NCBI GenBank assembly: GCA_963803295.1
Contig: CAWDMC010000003.1
Location: 124,001-188,000, forward strand
Source: CAWDMC01 sp963803295
Lineage (GTDB): Bacteria > Acidobacteriota > Terriglobia > UBA7540
DNA length: 64,000 nucleotides
Direction of reading: 5' to 3'
A program made the translations under genes and the position numbers. This document shows, in pieces, positions 53,701 to 63,382 of the stretch. The number at the start of each line of letters is the position of its first letter. Positions within the stretch are counted from its first letter, which is position 1. The notes beneath the pieces were generated by a model. The model saw only the letters and a list, made by a program, of their open reading frames with translations. It did no database searches and was not told where the DNA came from.

Positions 53701-54777
53701 ATGTTGGGACTTGACCATCGTGTTGCACGCAATACCTGGACTGTGCTCCTCATCCTTCTGCTGGCGGCGGCGGTCTACCTGATTCGGCAGACGCTGTTCC
53801 TGTTTGTGGTGGCGATCATGTTTGCCTATTTACTCTGGCCACTGGTTCATTTCCTTGACAGTCGACTTCCTGGCCGGTCGCGCGCCCCCGCCCTTGCGAT
53901 CGTATACCTGTTGCTGGTCTCCATCCTGGTCGTGCTGGGAGTGCAGATCGGGTCTCGGGTTGCATCTCAGGGGGCTTCTTTGGTGAAGCGGGTTCCAGAG
54001 CTCGCAAGGCGAGCACAGGAGATTGGGCCGCAATCGGTCGACTTTGCGGGCTCTGAAAGTCTAAAGAAATCGATAGTCGAATTTGTGCAGTCCCAGATCG
54101 CGCAGCACTCCGACGAACTGGTCTCTTATCTGCCAGGCGTAGGTTGGAAAGCGCTCTCCTACGCGGGCAGTCTGGTGTTCCTTATTCTGGTGCCCATCCT
54201 GAGTTTTTTCTTTTTGAAGGATGCCCATCTGCTGCAGAAGGAGTTATTGGGTTGGGTCGTCGACGTCAGTCCTGGCCGACGAGCCACGTTCCAGGGAATC
54301 GTCGACGACCTGAACCTGCTCTTCGGCAAATACATGCGCGCCCTGCTTGTGCTGGCTTCAACTGTGTTCGTTGCCTACACCACTTTCTATTCCGTCGCGG
54401 GCGTCCCTTACGGGTTGTTGCTGGCGGCACTCGCCTTTCCGCTCGAATTCATTCCCGTACTAGGCCCTGCTACGTCCGCCGCGATCGCGCTCGTGGTAGC
54501 GGGACTTAGCGGATATCATCATATGCTGGGGCTGCTGGCTTTTCTGGCTTTGTACCGCCTGTTCCAGGATTATGTGCTGCAGCCCCGGCTGCTGAGCCGG
54601 GGCATGGAGCTGCATCCGCTTCTGGTAATATTCGGGGTTCTAGCCGGCGGGCATATCGGGGGAATCGCGGGCAGCGCATTGGCGGTACCGACGCTGGCTG
54701 CTTTGCGGGTGGTCTATAGACGGCTGAGCAGGGCTCGTGCGATCACGGTCCCGCCCGGGGTACAAGCTCAATTGTAG
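53701..54777 (+). CDS. AI-2E family transporter (PerM/YdiK-like)
   Basis: A 358-residue inner-membrane protein with two N-terminal helices, an amphipathic region (ASLVKRVPELARRAQEIG) and five to six further helices, with the family stretches YLPGVGWKALSYAGSLVFLI, LILVPILSFFFLKD, GVPYGLLLAALAFPLEFIPV and DYVLQPRLLSRGMELHPLLV. Members export autoinducer-2 or other small molecules, or act as Na+/H+ antiporters; the substrate cannot be read. It is divergent from the GH3 gene. Confidence 0.88.
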   Translation: MLGLDHRVARNTWTVLLILLLAAAVYLIRQTLFLFVVAIMFAYLLWPLVHFLDSRLPGRSRAPALAIVYLLLVSILVVLGVQIGSRVASQGASLVKRVPELARRAQEIGPQSVDFAGSESLKKSIVEFVQSQIAQHSDELVSYLPGVGWKALSYAGSLVFLILVPILSFFFLKDAHLLQKELLGWVVDVSPGRRATFQGIVDDLNLLFGKYMRALLVLASTVFVAYTTFYSVAGVPYGLLLAALAFPLEFIPVLGPATSAAIALVVAGLSGYHHMLGLLAFLALYRLFQDYVLQPRLLSRGMELHPLLVIFGVLAGGHIGGIAGSALAVPTLAALRVVYRRLSRARAITVPPGVQAQL

Positions 54778-54990
54778 ATGTCCGCGTGCTCGCTCTCCGC
54801 CAAGGCAGCAGTCCCGCTGCGGCACGATTCGATGACCGATTCTTCAGTCTGGTGCTCACCTCAAATTCTGGCTCACGTCGCGGCGAACCGGAAACCGGCT
54901 TCGGGCATCTCACTGAACGGCCAACGAGTCCACGGGAACAATTGATCACCAATGCTCCCAACGATCGGCCATCCAGACAATCATTGGGGG

Positions 54991-56040
54991 ATGTTGGACA
55001 AGTCGATGCGAATCTTTCCGAGGCTGATCTTCACTCTTGTTCTCATCGGAACCGTGCTGACGCTTGCTGGGACGCATACGTTCACCCTGCCAGTTTCCAC
55101 TGCTGAGGATACGGACCAAGCGGCGCTCAATGAGGCTGCTAACTGGCTCCAGGAGACTCCGAACTTTGCGGGCCAATTCAATTACATAATGACCGTGAGA
55201 ATCCGCCTGCTTTTCTTCTGGATCTCGAAGGACGACGTCGGCGGCGGCTACATCAATATCGGCCGTGCCGCGAACGATCCCCACTTGGAGGTGATCAAGC
55301 TGCTGTTCGGTTCGGATCCGGCCAAGGCCAAGGGCATCAATCGCTGGGGCGCTGGCACTGAGGTGGTAAGACAAGACGCGGGTGCCGGACAACCGGTAAA
55401 ATCCACTGCGTTTCTGGGTTTCATGAAATCATCGCAAGGTGAGTCGGTATCGGCGATGCAGAAGGAGCTGTCCAACGAGAAGAAGAAGGGCCAACATCGC
55501 TTTGAAGCCATTGTTAGCCGGGTCGACCCGAATCGAGCCCTTTCAACGACTGTCCCCTTCTATTCAGCGACAGATTTTGATCGGCGCCAACTCCCAGAAA
55601 TCGAGAGCCTGGTGATGAAGGAGCTCTCGAACGGCCAGGAACGTAAATTCCATCGCGTCGAAGGCCCGAGTCTTAGCTGCACGAGTGGACGCGGATTTCT
55701 TTCCACCATGCGCGAGCTGATCCAGGATTCTCTCAATGGTGCAAAGACGCCGACTTCTCTTTGCTATGTCTACAACGCCAAGCAGTACACCGCGACCCTA
55801 GAAGGTGTCTCGCCGGTGGCGGAGCGAGCGATCCATGTTACGAAGCGGGACGGCGGCAAAGCACTGAATCTTACCTATCGTGACGTGGAAGAGGCGCGTT
55901 TCCAGGTGCTCAACCAGGAGTCGGGCAGCCAGTCCACTTTTGCTTTGCTGGTTGGGAAGGCCGGCGCCGATCGCGGCATCCCTTTGCAGATCAACTACCA
56001 GCCGAACTGGTGGTTCCAGGTAGTATTGAACCGCCAGTAG
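54991..56040 (+). CDS. Exported protein of unknown function
   Basis: About 349 residues; start ATG 54991 or 55006. A signal peptide (LIFTLVLIGTVLTLAGTHTF) is followed by a soluble domain with NWLQETPNFAGQFNYIMTVR, a middle EKKKGQHRFEAIVSRVDPN and a C-terminal FALLVGKAGADRGIPLQINY. I do not recognise a family and no catalytic motif stands out. It is followed by a CCGC-phased repeat. It may be periplasmic. Confidence 0.65.
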   Translation: MLDKSMRIFPRLIFTLVLIGTVLTLAGTHTFTLPVSTAEDTDQAALNEAANWLQETPNFAGQFNYIMTVRIRLLFFWISKDDVGGGYINIGRAANDPHLEVIKLLFGSDPAKAKGINRWGAGTEVVRQDAGAGQPVKSTAFLGFMKSSQGESVSAMQKELSNEKKKGQHRFEAIVSRVDPNRALSTTVPFYSATDFDRRQLPEIESLVMKELSNGQERKFHRVEGPSLSCTSGRGFLSTMRELIQDSLNGAKTPTSLCYVYNAKQYTATLEGVSPVAERAIHVTKRDGGKALNLTYRDVEEARFQVLNQESGSQSTFALLVGKAGADRGIPLQINYQPNWWFQVVLNRQ

Positions 56041-56116
56041 GTGAAGATAGCGCTCCCGATCCGGAAGACCAGAACGTTGCTCACGGCTGCGGGTACTCCC
56101 AGTGCCGATTCTGCCG

Positions 56117-56223
56117 TCATTTCCCGCAAAATCCCGCCGGAATCCCGCAGTTTTTCCGCAGATTTTCCGCAGGGTTTTGGAGTTGATATCGGGCAGCAGC
56201 TTGAGTCGGTCTACTGATTTCAA
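56117..56223 (+). repeat. CCGC-phased intergenic repeat, full copy 3
   Basis: Matches 29683-29788 over its full length. CCGC cores fall at 11-bp steps (TCCCGCAAAA, TCCCGCCGGA, TCCCGCAGTT, TTCCGCAGAT, TTCCGCAGGG), then the shared tail ending GATTTCAA. The last bases include the stop codon (56220-56222) of the SIS gene read from the other strand. Confidence 0.85.
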
Positions 56224-57254
56224 AGCGTCCGCGTGACGATCTGCAAGGATCGCGGTTTGTCGGGATCGATGCCCTTTGCTTCCGCAAGATGCGCCGCGAA
56301 CAATTGTCCTGGCACGATGTAAGGAATGGGCGAGTAGATCTCGGGAATTACCCCGGGCACCCGTAGGATACGAGTGAGAGGGGGAAGCCTGACGCGCTCG
56401 GAACTGATAGCCAAGGTATCAGCCCTCAGACCGTGAAGGCGCTCCGCTAGTTTCTTCATGTCGCGAAAGGCCCTCCCCGGTGGCATCAGCAACAGCAAGG
56501 GGAAATCGCGCTCGACCAGGGCGATGGGACCGTGCAGGAAGTCGGCCGAAGAGAATCGTTCCGCTACAACATAGCAGGTCTCCATCAGCTTTAGCGCGAG
56601 TTCCATGGCAGTGGCGTAGTTCAGGCCGCGCGCCACCACCACACATTGCCGCATGTAGCGGTACCGCTCCACCAAAACGCGAATCTGGCTAGAAAGCGCC
56701 AAAACTCTCTCGACCTGGTCGGGAATCCGGTTGATGCCGTCGAGGGTGATGCGCGGACTTAAGGCCGCGGCCAGGAGATAGAGTGCCATCAACTGGCCGG
56801 TGTATGTCTTGGTGGCCGCCACCGAGCGCTGCTTTCCTGCACGCACGAGAAACACATCGTCTACCAGTCCCGCCATGGCGGACTTGGCCTCGTTGGTTAC
56901 GCCCATTGTGTACGCGCCCTGTTTGCGCGCGGCCTCCAGCACCATGTTGATATCGGCGCCTTCGCCCGATTGGGAAATGCCTATCACCAGCGCCTCACCC
57001 AGATTCAGGCGAGCGCGGTAGAGCGTATGAACGGAGGACGCGCTCAAAGAGACCGGAATGCCTGAGGTGATCTCAATCAGGTAGCGGGCGAACTGGGCGG
57101 CGTTGTCACTGGTTCCTCGCGCCACTAGCACCACCAAGCGGAATTTCCGTTGATCCGCCAGGCGTTTGAACTCGAGCGCGTGCCGACGCTCATGCTCGAA
57201 GGTGCGTTCCAGCGCCTTCGGCTGCTCAAAGATTTCGTCCATCATCAAGGACAC
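56220..57254 (-). CDS. SIS-domain sugar-phosphate isomerase (GlmS C-terminal/FrlB-like)
   Basis: A 344-residue protein with two SIS domains and no glutaminase domain. Domain 1: LVARGTSDNAAQFARYLIE, IGISQSGEGADINMVLEAAR. Domain 2: VVARGLNYATAMELALKLME and FSSADFLHGPIALVERDFP. This layout is that of GlmS-like isomerases and deglycases acting on amino-sugar or fructosamine phosphates. The GH3 N-acetylhexosaminidase 3 kb away would supply amino sugars. Its stop lies in an intergenic repeat. Confidence 0.88.
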   Translation of the reverse strand: MSLMMDEIFEQPKALERTFEHERRHALEFKRLADQRKFRLVVLVARGTSDNAAQFARYLIEITSGIPVSLSASSVHTLYRARLNLGEALVIGISQSGEGADINMVLEAARKQGAYTMGVTNEAKSAMAGLVDDVFLVRAGKQRSVAATKTYTGQLMALYLLAAALSPRITLDGINRIPDQVERVLALSSQIRVLVERYRYMRQCVVVARGLNYATAMELALKLMETCYVVAERFSSADFLHGPIALVERDFPLLLLMPPGRAFRDMKKLAERLHGLRADTLAISSERVRLPPLTRILRVPGVIPEIYSPIPYIVPGQLFAAHLAEAKGIDPDKPRSLQIVTRTL

Positions 57255-57335
57255 AGCATCGGGCCCTCAAGGCCAAGCAATATCATAGCATTCGATGATT
57301 TCGCGTGGGCGATCCCGCAGCCCGATCATCCGCCG

Positions 57336-59938
57336 CTACTGCTTCTCCACTGCCAAAATGCTGTGATAGGGGTCAAGAGACACTGAGGTTGGCCGTACCG
57401 GAAGTGGCACATCCGCGGCTTGCGTTGACGACCCGGTGATCTTCATCAACCCGATGGGGATTTGGTTTCCGTTCACTTCGATGTAGATGGGTACGCGCAT
57501 ATGGAAGGCCGGTGAGACACCGGACTGGGTGACGGAGCAGTGAAGCATGGTCTTCCCCTGCTGGCCATCGCTTAGGCTATAGCTGAAATCATAGTGAGGC
57601 GTTTCGGTCCCGTAAACCCATTCGTTGAAGAACCAGTCCATGGGTTCCTCAAAATGCTTCTCGACAACACGCTCGAAATCGTTGGTAGAAGCGTTCTTGC
57701 CAGTGAAGGTAGTGACGAAGTCCTGCATCATGTTGATGAAGCGGGCATCTGAATTGGGATCCCGGGTATTCAGCATGAGAGTGCGCAGCATCTCGAGGAC
57801 GTAAGCACCCTTATAGTAGCGAAGGAACATCGAGTTTGAGGGATCGAGATAGTCATCGGCCTGATAGAATAGTTGAGCCATAGCGGGGCGACGTCCGCAG
57901 GTCGATGGCCGCTGCGGTTGCCCTCAAGCAGCCACTTGCGTTTCAAGTCCCAAAAAGCTTTGAAGGTCTTGGGCTCGAACGTTTTGATGTAGATCCCGGC
58001 GGAAAACTCGGCAAAGCCTTCGGAAAGCCACTGGTCATGATAAGTCTTCCAGCCCACCATATGTCCCCACCACTGATGCGACATCTCGTGCACTGCCACT
58101 ACCCTAAAGAACTCACGTGATTCGGCCTGAGTATCCAGGCGCAAGCTGTGGCGGGTGGTGCTGTCGAGCAGCGAGTCCCAGGGGAGATAGATGAGCGTCG
58201 GCCAGCTCTGCCCAAAACCCCTTATTGGTTGCTCGGTTACGGAGATGGTCTGGAAGGGCAAATTGCTGAAGTAGTGTTCGAATAGTTTGAAGGCCTGAAA
58301 ACTCTGACCGGCCGCGTACTGGGCGCCCGAGGCGGTGTTGAATCCTCCCGCGAGGATACCGTATTGCGAGGCGACATCAGGATGGCCAACGCCGCCTGCG
58401 AGATCGGCCGTGCTGATCCTTCCCTCCAGATTCTTGAGTTCGTCGGGAATGTCCCTGCCAGCATAGGCGGTGACACTCAAATTCGTGTCTTTATCAGTCT
58501 TCTCGACGAAATCGCCGTAATTAAAGCCGACAACCCGGTAGGGAATCTCGGATTCCCACTCGGTCTCCAGGGCGTTCTTGCCCTTGGTTTCGCTCAGCTG
58601 GTGGCCGGTGGCGACGAACTTGAATTTCTTGGGTGAGAGGAAGTGCAGGTGGAAGTTAGTGCGATCGTCAAACGCACCGAAACTGGGGTACCAGGAGCTG
58701 CGTGCTCCCACGTAGTAGAGTCCGGCCCCTTGCTGATGAATGATGCGGCTGTCGCGAGTGGAATCCTCCTCGTAGGCGATCTTCACCTTGTAGGCCTTGC
58801 CTGCCGCGGCCGGCGCGGGGAGGATGAGCCAAGGGTCGCTGTCAAGCTGGCGGTCCTCCTGAACGAAGCTCAATTTCCGGCCGGCATCATCAGTAATGGA
58901 AGAGATTCGGAGGACGCCCTCTAGGTTGAAGGGCAGCACCCGTGCTGGAGCACTAGTGACGACGAAATTCAGCGACGCCGTCGCGGAAATGCGGTTGTCC
59001 TTAGCGACTTCAGCATCGATATTCTCCTGGAGGCAATGGGCCAGCAGAGTCCGATGTTCGGGGTGAGGATGGCGTGCATATTCGGTGGTCAGGTGAAATC
59101 CTGAATACCATTCTGCGTACTGGTCATGCTTATAGTGCACCAACATTACTTCTTCGTCGCTATCAATGGAGCCCCAGCCGCGCAGAGGCGAAACCAGCGA
59201 ATCGCGATTCCAGCTCACCTGGTAGATCAGATTGTCGTGGTGGGCTGTCTTGAGGTCAGCCAGAAAGAGGCCGTGGCTGGTCGGATCGGAAAGATCGGCG
59301 AGCATACGCGCGGCCAGATTACGCACTACAGGGTTACCCTTATAAGCGTTATTCCACCAAGCGTTGAGGTCCTGCGAATAGCGGCTTTGGATATTCGCCA
59401 AGGCCTTGCCCGATTCGCCGGCATCGCCCAGCGGCTTCGCAATCACCAACTTCTGTAACTCCTCCCAAGAGTTGTCGGTGAAGAAGAACGTCGCCTCCCG
59501 AAAGGTATCCACCAGCTTGCCATCTTCCCCATAGCGCGAGATCTGCTGCCGATCAATCGGATCAGGCGGATCAATCTCGAAGGTGGCCTCCCCGGTGAAG
59601 ACCGCCGCGACGACGTGTCCTGCGACGGGTGCGGCGAAAGTCAGTCTTCCATTCTTGAACGTGAACACGGCAGCATCTTTCTTCCAGGAGATGTTCTCAG
59701 TTACGGCGCTCTGATTGCTGCCCTGAAGCGTGCGAAGCTGAGTATAGATTTTCAGCAGGTCTTCGGATGACGCCCTGGGCAGGTCAATCTCGGACGGGGC
59801 CGGGGCCGGCGTGGACGCTGACTGAGGCCCCTCCGCGGTCCGGGTTTTGAGGGTTTGAGCCAAATCTCGAGAGGTGAATGCTCCCAATAGAAGAGAGATC
59901 AGTACGGGCCAGCACCATCGAATCATTGCCTTCTCCAA
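57336..59938 (-). pseudogene. M1-family zinc metallopeptidase, frameshifted
   Basis: The first frame (59938 down to about 57870) has a signal peptide (PVLISLLLGAFTSRDLAQ), a long N-terminal domain, and VAVHEMSHQWWGHMVGWKTY with HExxH, plus WLSEGFAEFSAGIY with the third zinc ligand. The second frame (to 57336) continues YQADDYLDPSNSMFLRYYKG, GAYVLEMLRTLML and a C-terminal beta domain. The join lies between about 57850 and 57885 and needs a one-base change. The whole protein is about 865 residues, normal for exported M1 aminopeptidases of this phylum. A sequencing error is likely. Confidence 0.85.
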
Positions 59939-60150
59939 ACTCGCGCCGAAAATACTGCTAGCGCGATCGCACTTATGCCGCCGTCCAGGTAATCCTGTTA
60001 CCGTCAGAAAGATCTTGCTGTGATGGCCGTCACTCGTGTCGGCGGGGACCGGTCCGAAGCCGGAATCATCATCGGCTGCAAAGGCGTGTCTATTGATGGA
60101 TGGATTGGTCGGGAGGTCTCTTCTAAGGCTGCGGAAGACTCGTCGATGCC

Positions 60151-60314
60151 GTCATTCTGTCAAGGAGCCGCAGTCGATCCTGAGTGAAACGAAGGAGGAA
60201 TCTCGCATCGTATTGAAAATACACAGAGCGAGATCCTTCGCAAAGTTGACCCCTGAGTTCCCTTCCCTGCGCTCAGGACCGTTCGAGCGAATGAGCGAAC
60301 GGGCTCAGGATGAC
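60151..60314. repeat. Dispersed palindromic element (GTCATTCTG...CTCAGGATGAC)
   Basis: Ends are GTCATTCTGT (60151-60160) and CTCAGGATGAC (60304-60314). Inside, GAAGGA-N3-ATCTCGC faces GCGAGAT-CCTTC around GTATTGAAAATAC, an inner hairpin. Elements of this wording ('...CTGAGCGAAGCGAAGGATCTCGC...') are, to my knowledge, common in acidobacterial intergenic DNA. Confidence 0.7.
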
Positions 60315-60363
60315 ACTCGAACTCGCTCCTCTCTCCAGCCCGCTCGACCAGAACCGAACGCCT

Positions 60364-61986
60364 TCAGATACTTCCGTTCCTAATTTCCCGGGTCATGTAT
60401 TGCGCCGCACGAACAGCCATCGCCATTATCGTGTGGGTCGGATTCTTCTCCGGGAAGGTGGTGAAGCAGCTTCCATCGACTACAAAGAGATTCTTCACGT
60501 CATGCGACTGGCACCAGGCGTTCAAAACAGAAGTTTTGGGATCCTTACCCATACGGCAGGTACCGGTTTCGTGGCTGGCAAAGCCGGAAGGGTGAGGATT
60601 GTCATCGACGATCAGTTTGCACTTCGCCTTGTCAAGGATCTCCTGGGCGCGAATCCGCATATCACGCCACAAAGCCTTGTCGTTTTCACTGAAGCGAAAG
60701 TGAACCACCGGGATCGGGATGCCGTAGGCGTCCAGGTGATTGGGGTCCACCGTCACCCGGTTGTCGTGTTGCGCCACCACTTTGCCGAATCCACCCATGT
60801 GAAAGAATCCCGGCTGCAGATAGCGCACCTGCTTTTTGTAATCTTCTCCAAATCCTTTCACGTGGCGCGCGTGGTGCGGAAACATGAAGCCGCTGAACTG
60901 CATCTGGTATCCATAGCCGCCTACATAGTCGCGCGGCTTGCCGAATGGACCGCCGAGGTTGAAGCGCGGAATGTAGGAGTGGTCTGTGGCGCCGTCGTGA
61001 TTGCTGGGCGGAGCGCCCACAAGCTCATCCAGGTAGCCGAGCGTGGTCGAGCCGACATGGCCGGTAAGATAGCAGCCTACCAGGCCGCTCGAATTGGCCA
61101 GACCGTTAGGGAATCGCGGACACTTGGAATTGAGCAGAAGCCGTGCCGACTCGATGGTGGCGCAGGAGACGGAGAAGAGGCGGGCACGGATCTCCTCTTC
61201 CTGCCGCGTCCGCGTGTCCACAACCGACACTGCCCGCACCCGGCCGTTGGTATCAACAAGCAACTCCCGCGCCATCTTGTTCGCAATCAGGGTGAAGTTG
61301 CCGGTCTTCTCGGCCTTGGGTAACATCGAATTCGGCACCGTGAAGATCGCTCCTGCGTCGCAGCCCTGCATGCAGCGGCCGCAGTAGTGGCACGGAGCGC
61401 GATCGTCGTAAGGCTCCGTCAGCAGCGCTTTGCGCGCTTTAATCATGGGCACTCCCAGGCGATCACAAGCGCGCTTGACGATCTCTTCGGAACAGCGAAA
61501 TTTGAGCGGACGCAGGTAGTGGGCGGCGTCCGGCAGAATCTCGAGATTGTCTTGCTGTCCGCAAACCCCGATCATCTTTTCTACGTGGGCGTAGCAGGGG
61601 TCGAGTTCTTCGTAGGCCAGGGGCCAATCCGCTTCAATGCCCTCCCGGCTCCGCTCGCGAAAATCGATGGGGCCGAAGCGCAGGCAGGCGGCGTTCCAGT
61701 GGATGCTGCGGCCGCCCACGGCGCGAATGCGGTCCACGCCGATGTGATCGCAGTCATCATAGCGGATCGAATCCCGCACCTCGCGGGGGTAATAGGGATA
61801 TGGCTGATGGCGATTAGGGAAGTCGTAAGGCCAGGTATGGTAGTAGAAGTCCTCGGAGTTCATCACCCGCCCGGCTTCGACCAAGGCTACCTTGGCGCCT
61901 GCTTCTGCCAGTTCTTTCGCCAGCACGCCACCTGCGGGTCCCGACCCGATGACGCAGACATCGTACACTTTCGCTTCAGTTGTCAC
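60364..61986 (-). CDS. GMC-family flavin-dependent oxidoreductase
   Basis: A protein of about 540 residues. FAD-binding VYDVCVIGSGPAGGVLAKEL at the N-terminus, VGGRSIHWNAACLRF, a Cys-rich CHYCGRCMQGCDAGAIF that could bind a metal or cluster, and the C-terminal HETGTCRMG and NPTHTIMAMAVRAAQYM with the active-site His and Asn. It resembles the large subunit of gluconate-type dehydrogenases and other sugar or alcohol oxidoreductases. I prefer GTG 61986, preceded by AAGGGGAT, over the GTG at 62019. Neither a small subunit nor a cytochrome gene is adjacent. Confidence 0.88.
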   Translation of the reverse strand: MTTEAKVYDVCVIGSGPAGGVLAKELAEAGAKVALVEAGRVMNSEDFYYHTWPYDFPNRHQPYPYYPREVRDSIRYDDCDHIGVDRIRAVGGRSIHWNAACLRFGPIDFRERSREGIEADWPLAYEELDPCYAHVEKMIGVCGQQDNLEILPDAAHYLRPLKFRCSEEIVKRACDRLGVPMIKARKALLTEPYDDRAPCHYCGRCMQGCDAGAIFTVPNSMLPKAEKTGNFTLIANKMARELLVDTNGRVRAVSVVDTRTRQEEEIRARLFSVSCATIESARLLLNSKCPRFPNGLANSSGLVGCYLTGHVGSTTLGYLDELVGAPPSNHDGATDHSYIPRFNLGGPFGKPRDYVGGYGYQMQFSGFMFPHHARHVKGFGEDYKKQVRYLQPGFFHMGGFGKVVAQHDNRVTVDPNHLDAYGIPIPVVHFRFSENDKALWRDMRIRAQEILDKAKCKLIVDDNPHPSGFASHETGTCRMGKDPKTSVLNAWCQSHDVKNLFVVDGSCFTTFPEKNPTHTIMAMAVRAAQYMTREIRNGSI

Positions 61987-62078
61987 GCTTATCCCCTTAC
62001 CGGCGCGAGCGTTTGGCACGCACCTTTTCCCTTGAGTCTGTCTTGTCGTACTTCTATCTGGTTTTACCGTTCTTCTAA

Positions 62079-62122
62079 TTGATAACAGCCTTCGCCCGCT
62101 CGCGGGAGAGGACTGTTATCAA
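62079..62122. repeat. Inverted-repeat element between divergent genes
   Basis: TTGATAACAG (62079-62088) pairs perfectly with CTGTTATCAA (62113-62122); the 24-nt centre CCTTCGCCCGC / CGGGAGAGG is itself partly self-complementary. It lies between the GMC gene and the START-like gene and may be an operator or a small dispersed element. Confidence 0.65.
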
Positions 62123-62257
62123 GTGACGTTTTATTATGGGCCCAAAATGTACGAACTTCAGTGCCGCGGCAAAAAAGGGCCGGCGGTACGATTCGCTCCT
62201 GCGGCCTCAAAGGCCGTATCATATAAGCGGACGGGGGAGAAGGCGAGCGAAACCAAC

Positions 62258-63256
62258 ATGAGGGGATTATCGGTGCGTTCAGCAGTCGTTGCCGTTGCTC
62301 TGACGATTCCATTTGCGTCCACGCCGTTCGAGCCAATGTTCGGCGCCGCCGATGACGCGATGGCTGTCGATCTTCGTCAGGACACGCTGTCGGGCTTTGC
62401 GCGGTACGTCGCAGCCACGGAAGCCCGTATCCACGCGGAAGTCTCTCTCACGGACGGGTTTCTCTATATCGACCGGCTGCCCGCATCGCGGCACTCTGAC
62501 GTTGAGGGCCGCCTGAAACGCGGCGAGACCTTCATGGAGTCCCTGGTCACCCATGACGCGAACGGCCAGGAGATCGACGCGCCCGGCGGCCTCATCCATC
62601 ACTGGATTGGCGCCACCTTCATCCCTGGTGCGAGCATAGCGCAGGTGCTCAGCCTGGTGCAGGATTACAATCGGCATGCCCAGGTTTACGCTCCCGAAAT
62701 CAGCCAATCGAGGCTGATTAGCCACCACGGCAACGATTTCATGATTTTCTACCGATTCCGCAAGCACAAGGTGGTGACGGTGACGCTCGACACCGAGCAC
62801 AGCGTCCACTACGCGCGCCTCGATGATGCGCACTGGTGGAGCGAGTCGCATTCCACTAAGATTGCGGAAGTGGCGGACGCCGGCAAGCCTTCCGAGGACG
62901 AGAAAGCCATAGGGCATGACAGCGGGTTTCTCTGGCGGCTGAACTCCTACTGGCGATTCGCCGAGCGGGAAAGCGGTGTCTACGTCGAATGCGAGTCGAT
63001 CTCCCTGACTCGCGATATTCCCAAGGGATTGGGCTGGCTGATCGGGCCGATGGTTAACAGCATCCCACGGCAGTCGCTGGAATTTACCATGACGGCGACG
63101 CGCGACGCGGTGAAATCGCGCGAGCACGTGAGCAGTAAGGTTCTCAACTATGACGATCGAGCCTCATTAACGGACCCGTCCCGAAGCAAGTCGCTGATTG
63201 CGACACGCACGTCCAGGTTTGATGCTCCGCAATTCCAGGAAGCAACCACCCCCTGA
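62258..63256 (+). CDS. Exported START/SRPBCC-like protein
   Basis: About 332 residues from ATG 62258. A signal peptide (SAVVAVALTIPFASTPFE) is followed by HWIGATFIPGASIAQVLSLV, DYNRHAQVYAPEISQSRLIS and, near the end, GLGWLIGPMVNSIPRQSLEF, a pattern of START-like ligand-binding folds. The stop codon lies inside a palindromic repeat. Ligand unknown. An open frame extends upstream to 62123 but lacks signal-peptide character and overlaps an inverted repeat. Confidence 0.7.
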   Translation: MRGLSVRSAVVAVALTIPFASTPFEPMFGAADDAMAVDLRQDTLSGFARYVAATEARIHAEVSLTDGFLYIDRLPASRHSDVEGRLKRGETFMESLVTHDANGQEIDAPGGLIHHWIGATFIPGASIAQVLSLVQDYNRHAQVYAPEISQSRLISHHGNDFMIFYRFRKHKVVTVTLDTEHSVHYARLDDAHWWSESHSTKIAEVADAGKPSEDEKAIGHDSGFLWRLNSYWRFAERESGVYVECESISLTRDIPKGLGWLIGPMVNSIPRQSLEFTMTATRDAVKSREHVSSKVLNYDDRASLTDPSRSKSLIATRTSRFDAPQFQEATTP

Positions 63257-63336
63257 CCCCTCCTTAGCCAAGGAGGGGAGTTTATTTCCGGGAGTTTTGT
63301 TTCCCTCCTCAGATGAGGAGGGGGCAAGGGGGTGGT
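63245..63336. repeat. MITE-like palindromic element with ACCACCCCCT ends
   Basis: Left end ACCACCCCCTGACCCCTCCT, right end AGGAGGGGGCAAGGGGGTGGT: imperfect inverted ends of about 20 bp over 92 bp, with an internal CCTCCTTAGCCAAGGAGG hairpin. It covers the stop codon (63254-63256) of the START-like gene. Elements of similar wording occur in several phyla; no transposase is encoded. Confidence 0.7.
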
Positions 63337-63382
63337 GCTGAATCCTCAACGCGAACGGGTCTACTACGCCCTGTTCCAGCCA

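Noticed and set aside
60310..61323. A 337-codon open frame opposite the GMC oxidoreductase.
   Set aside because: The opposite strand carries all GMC motifs; this frame has none.
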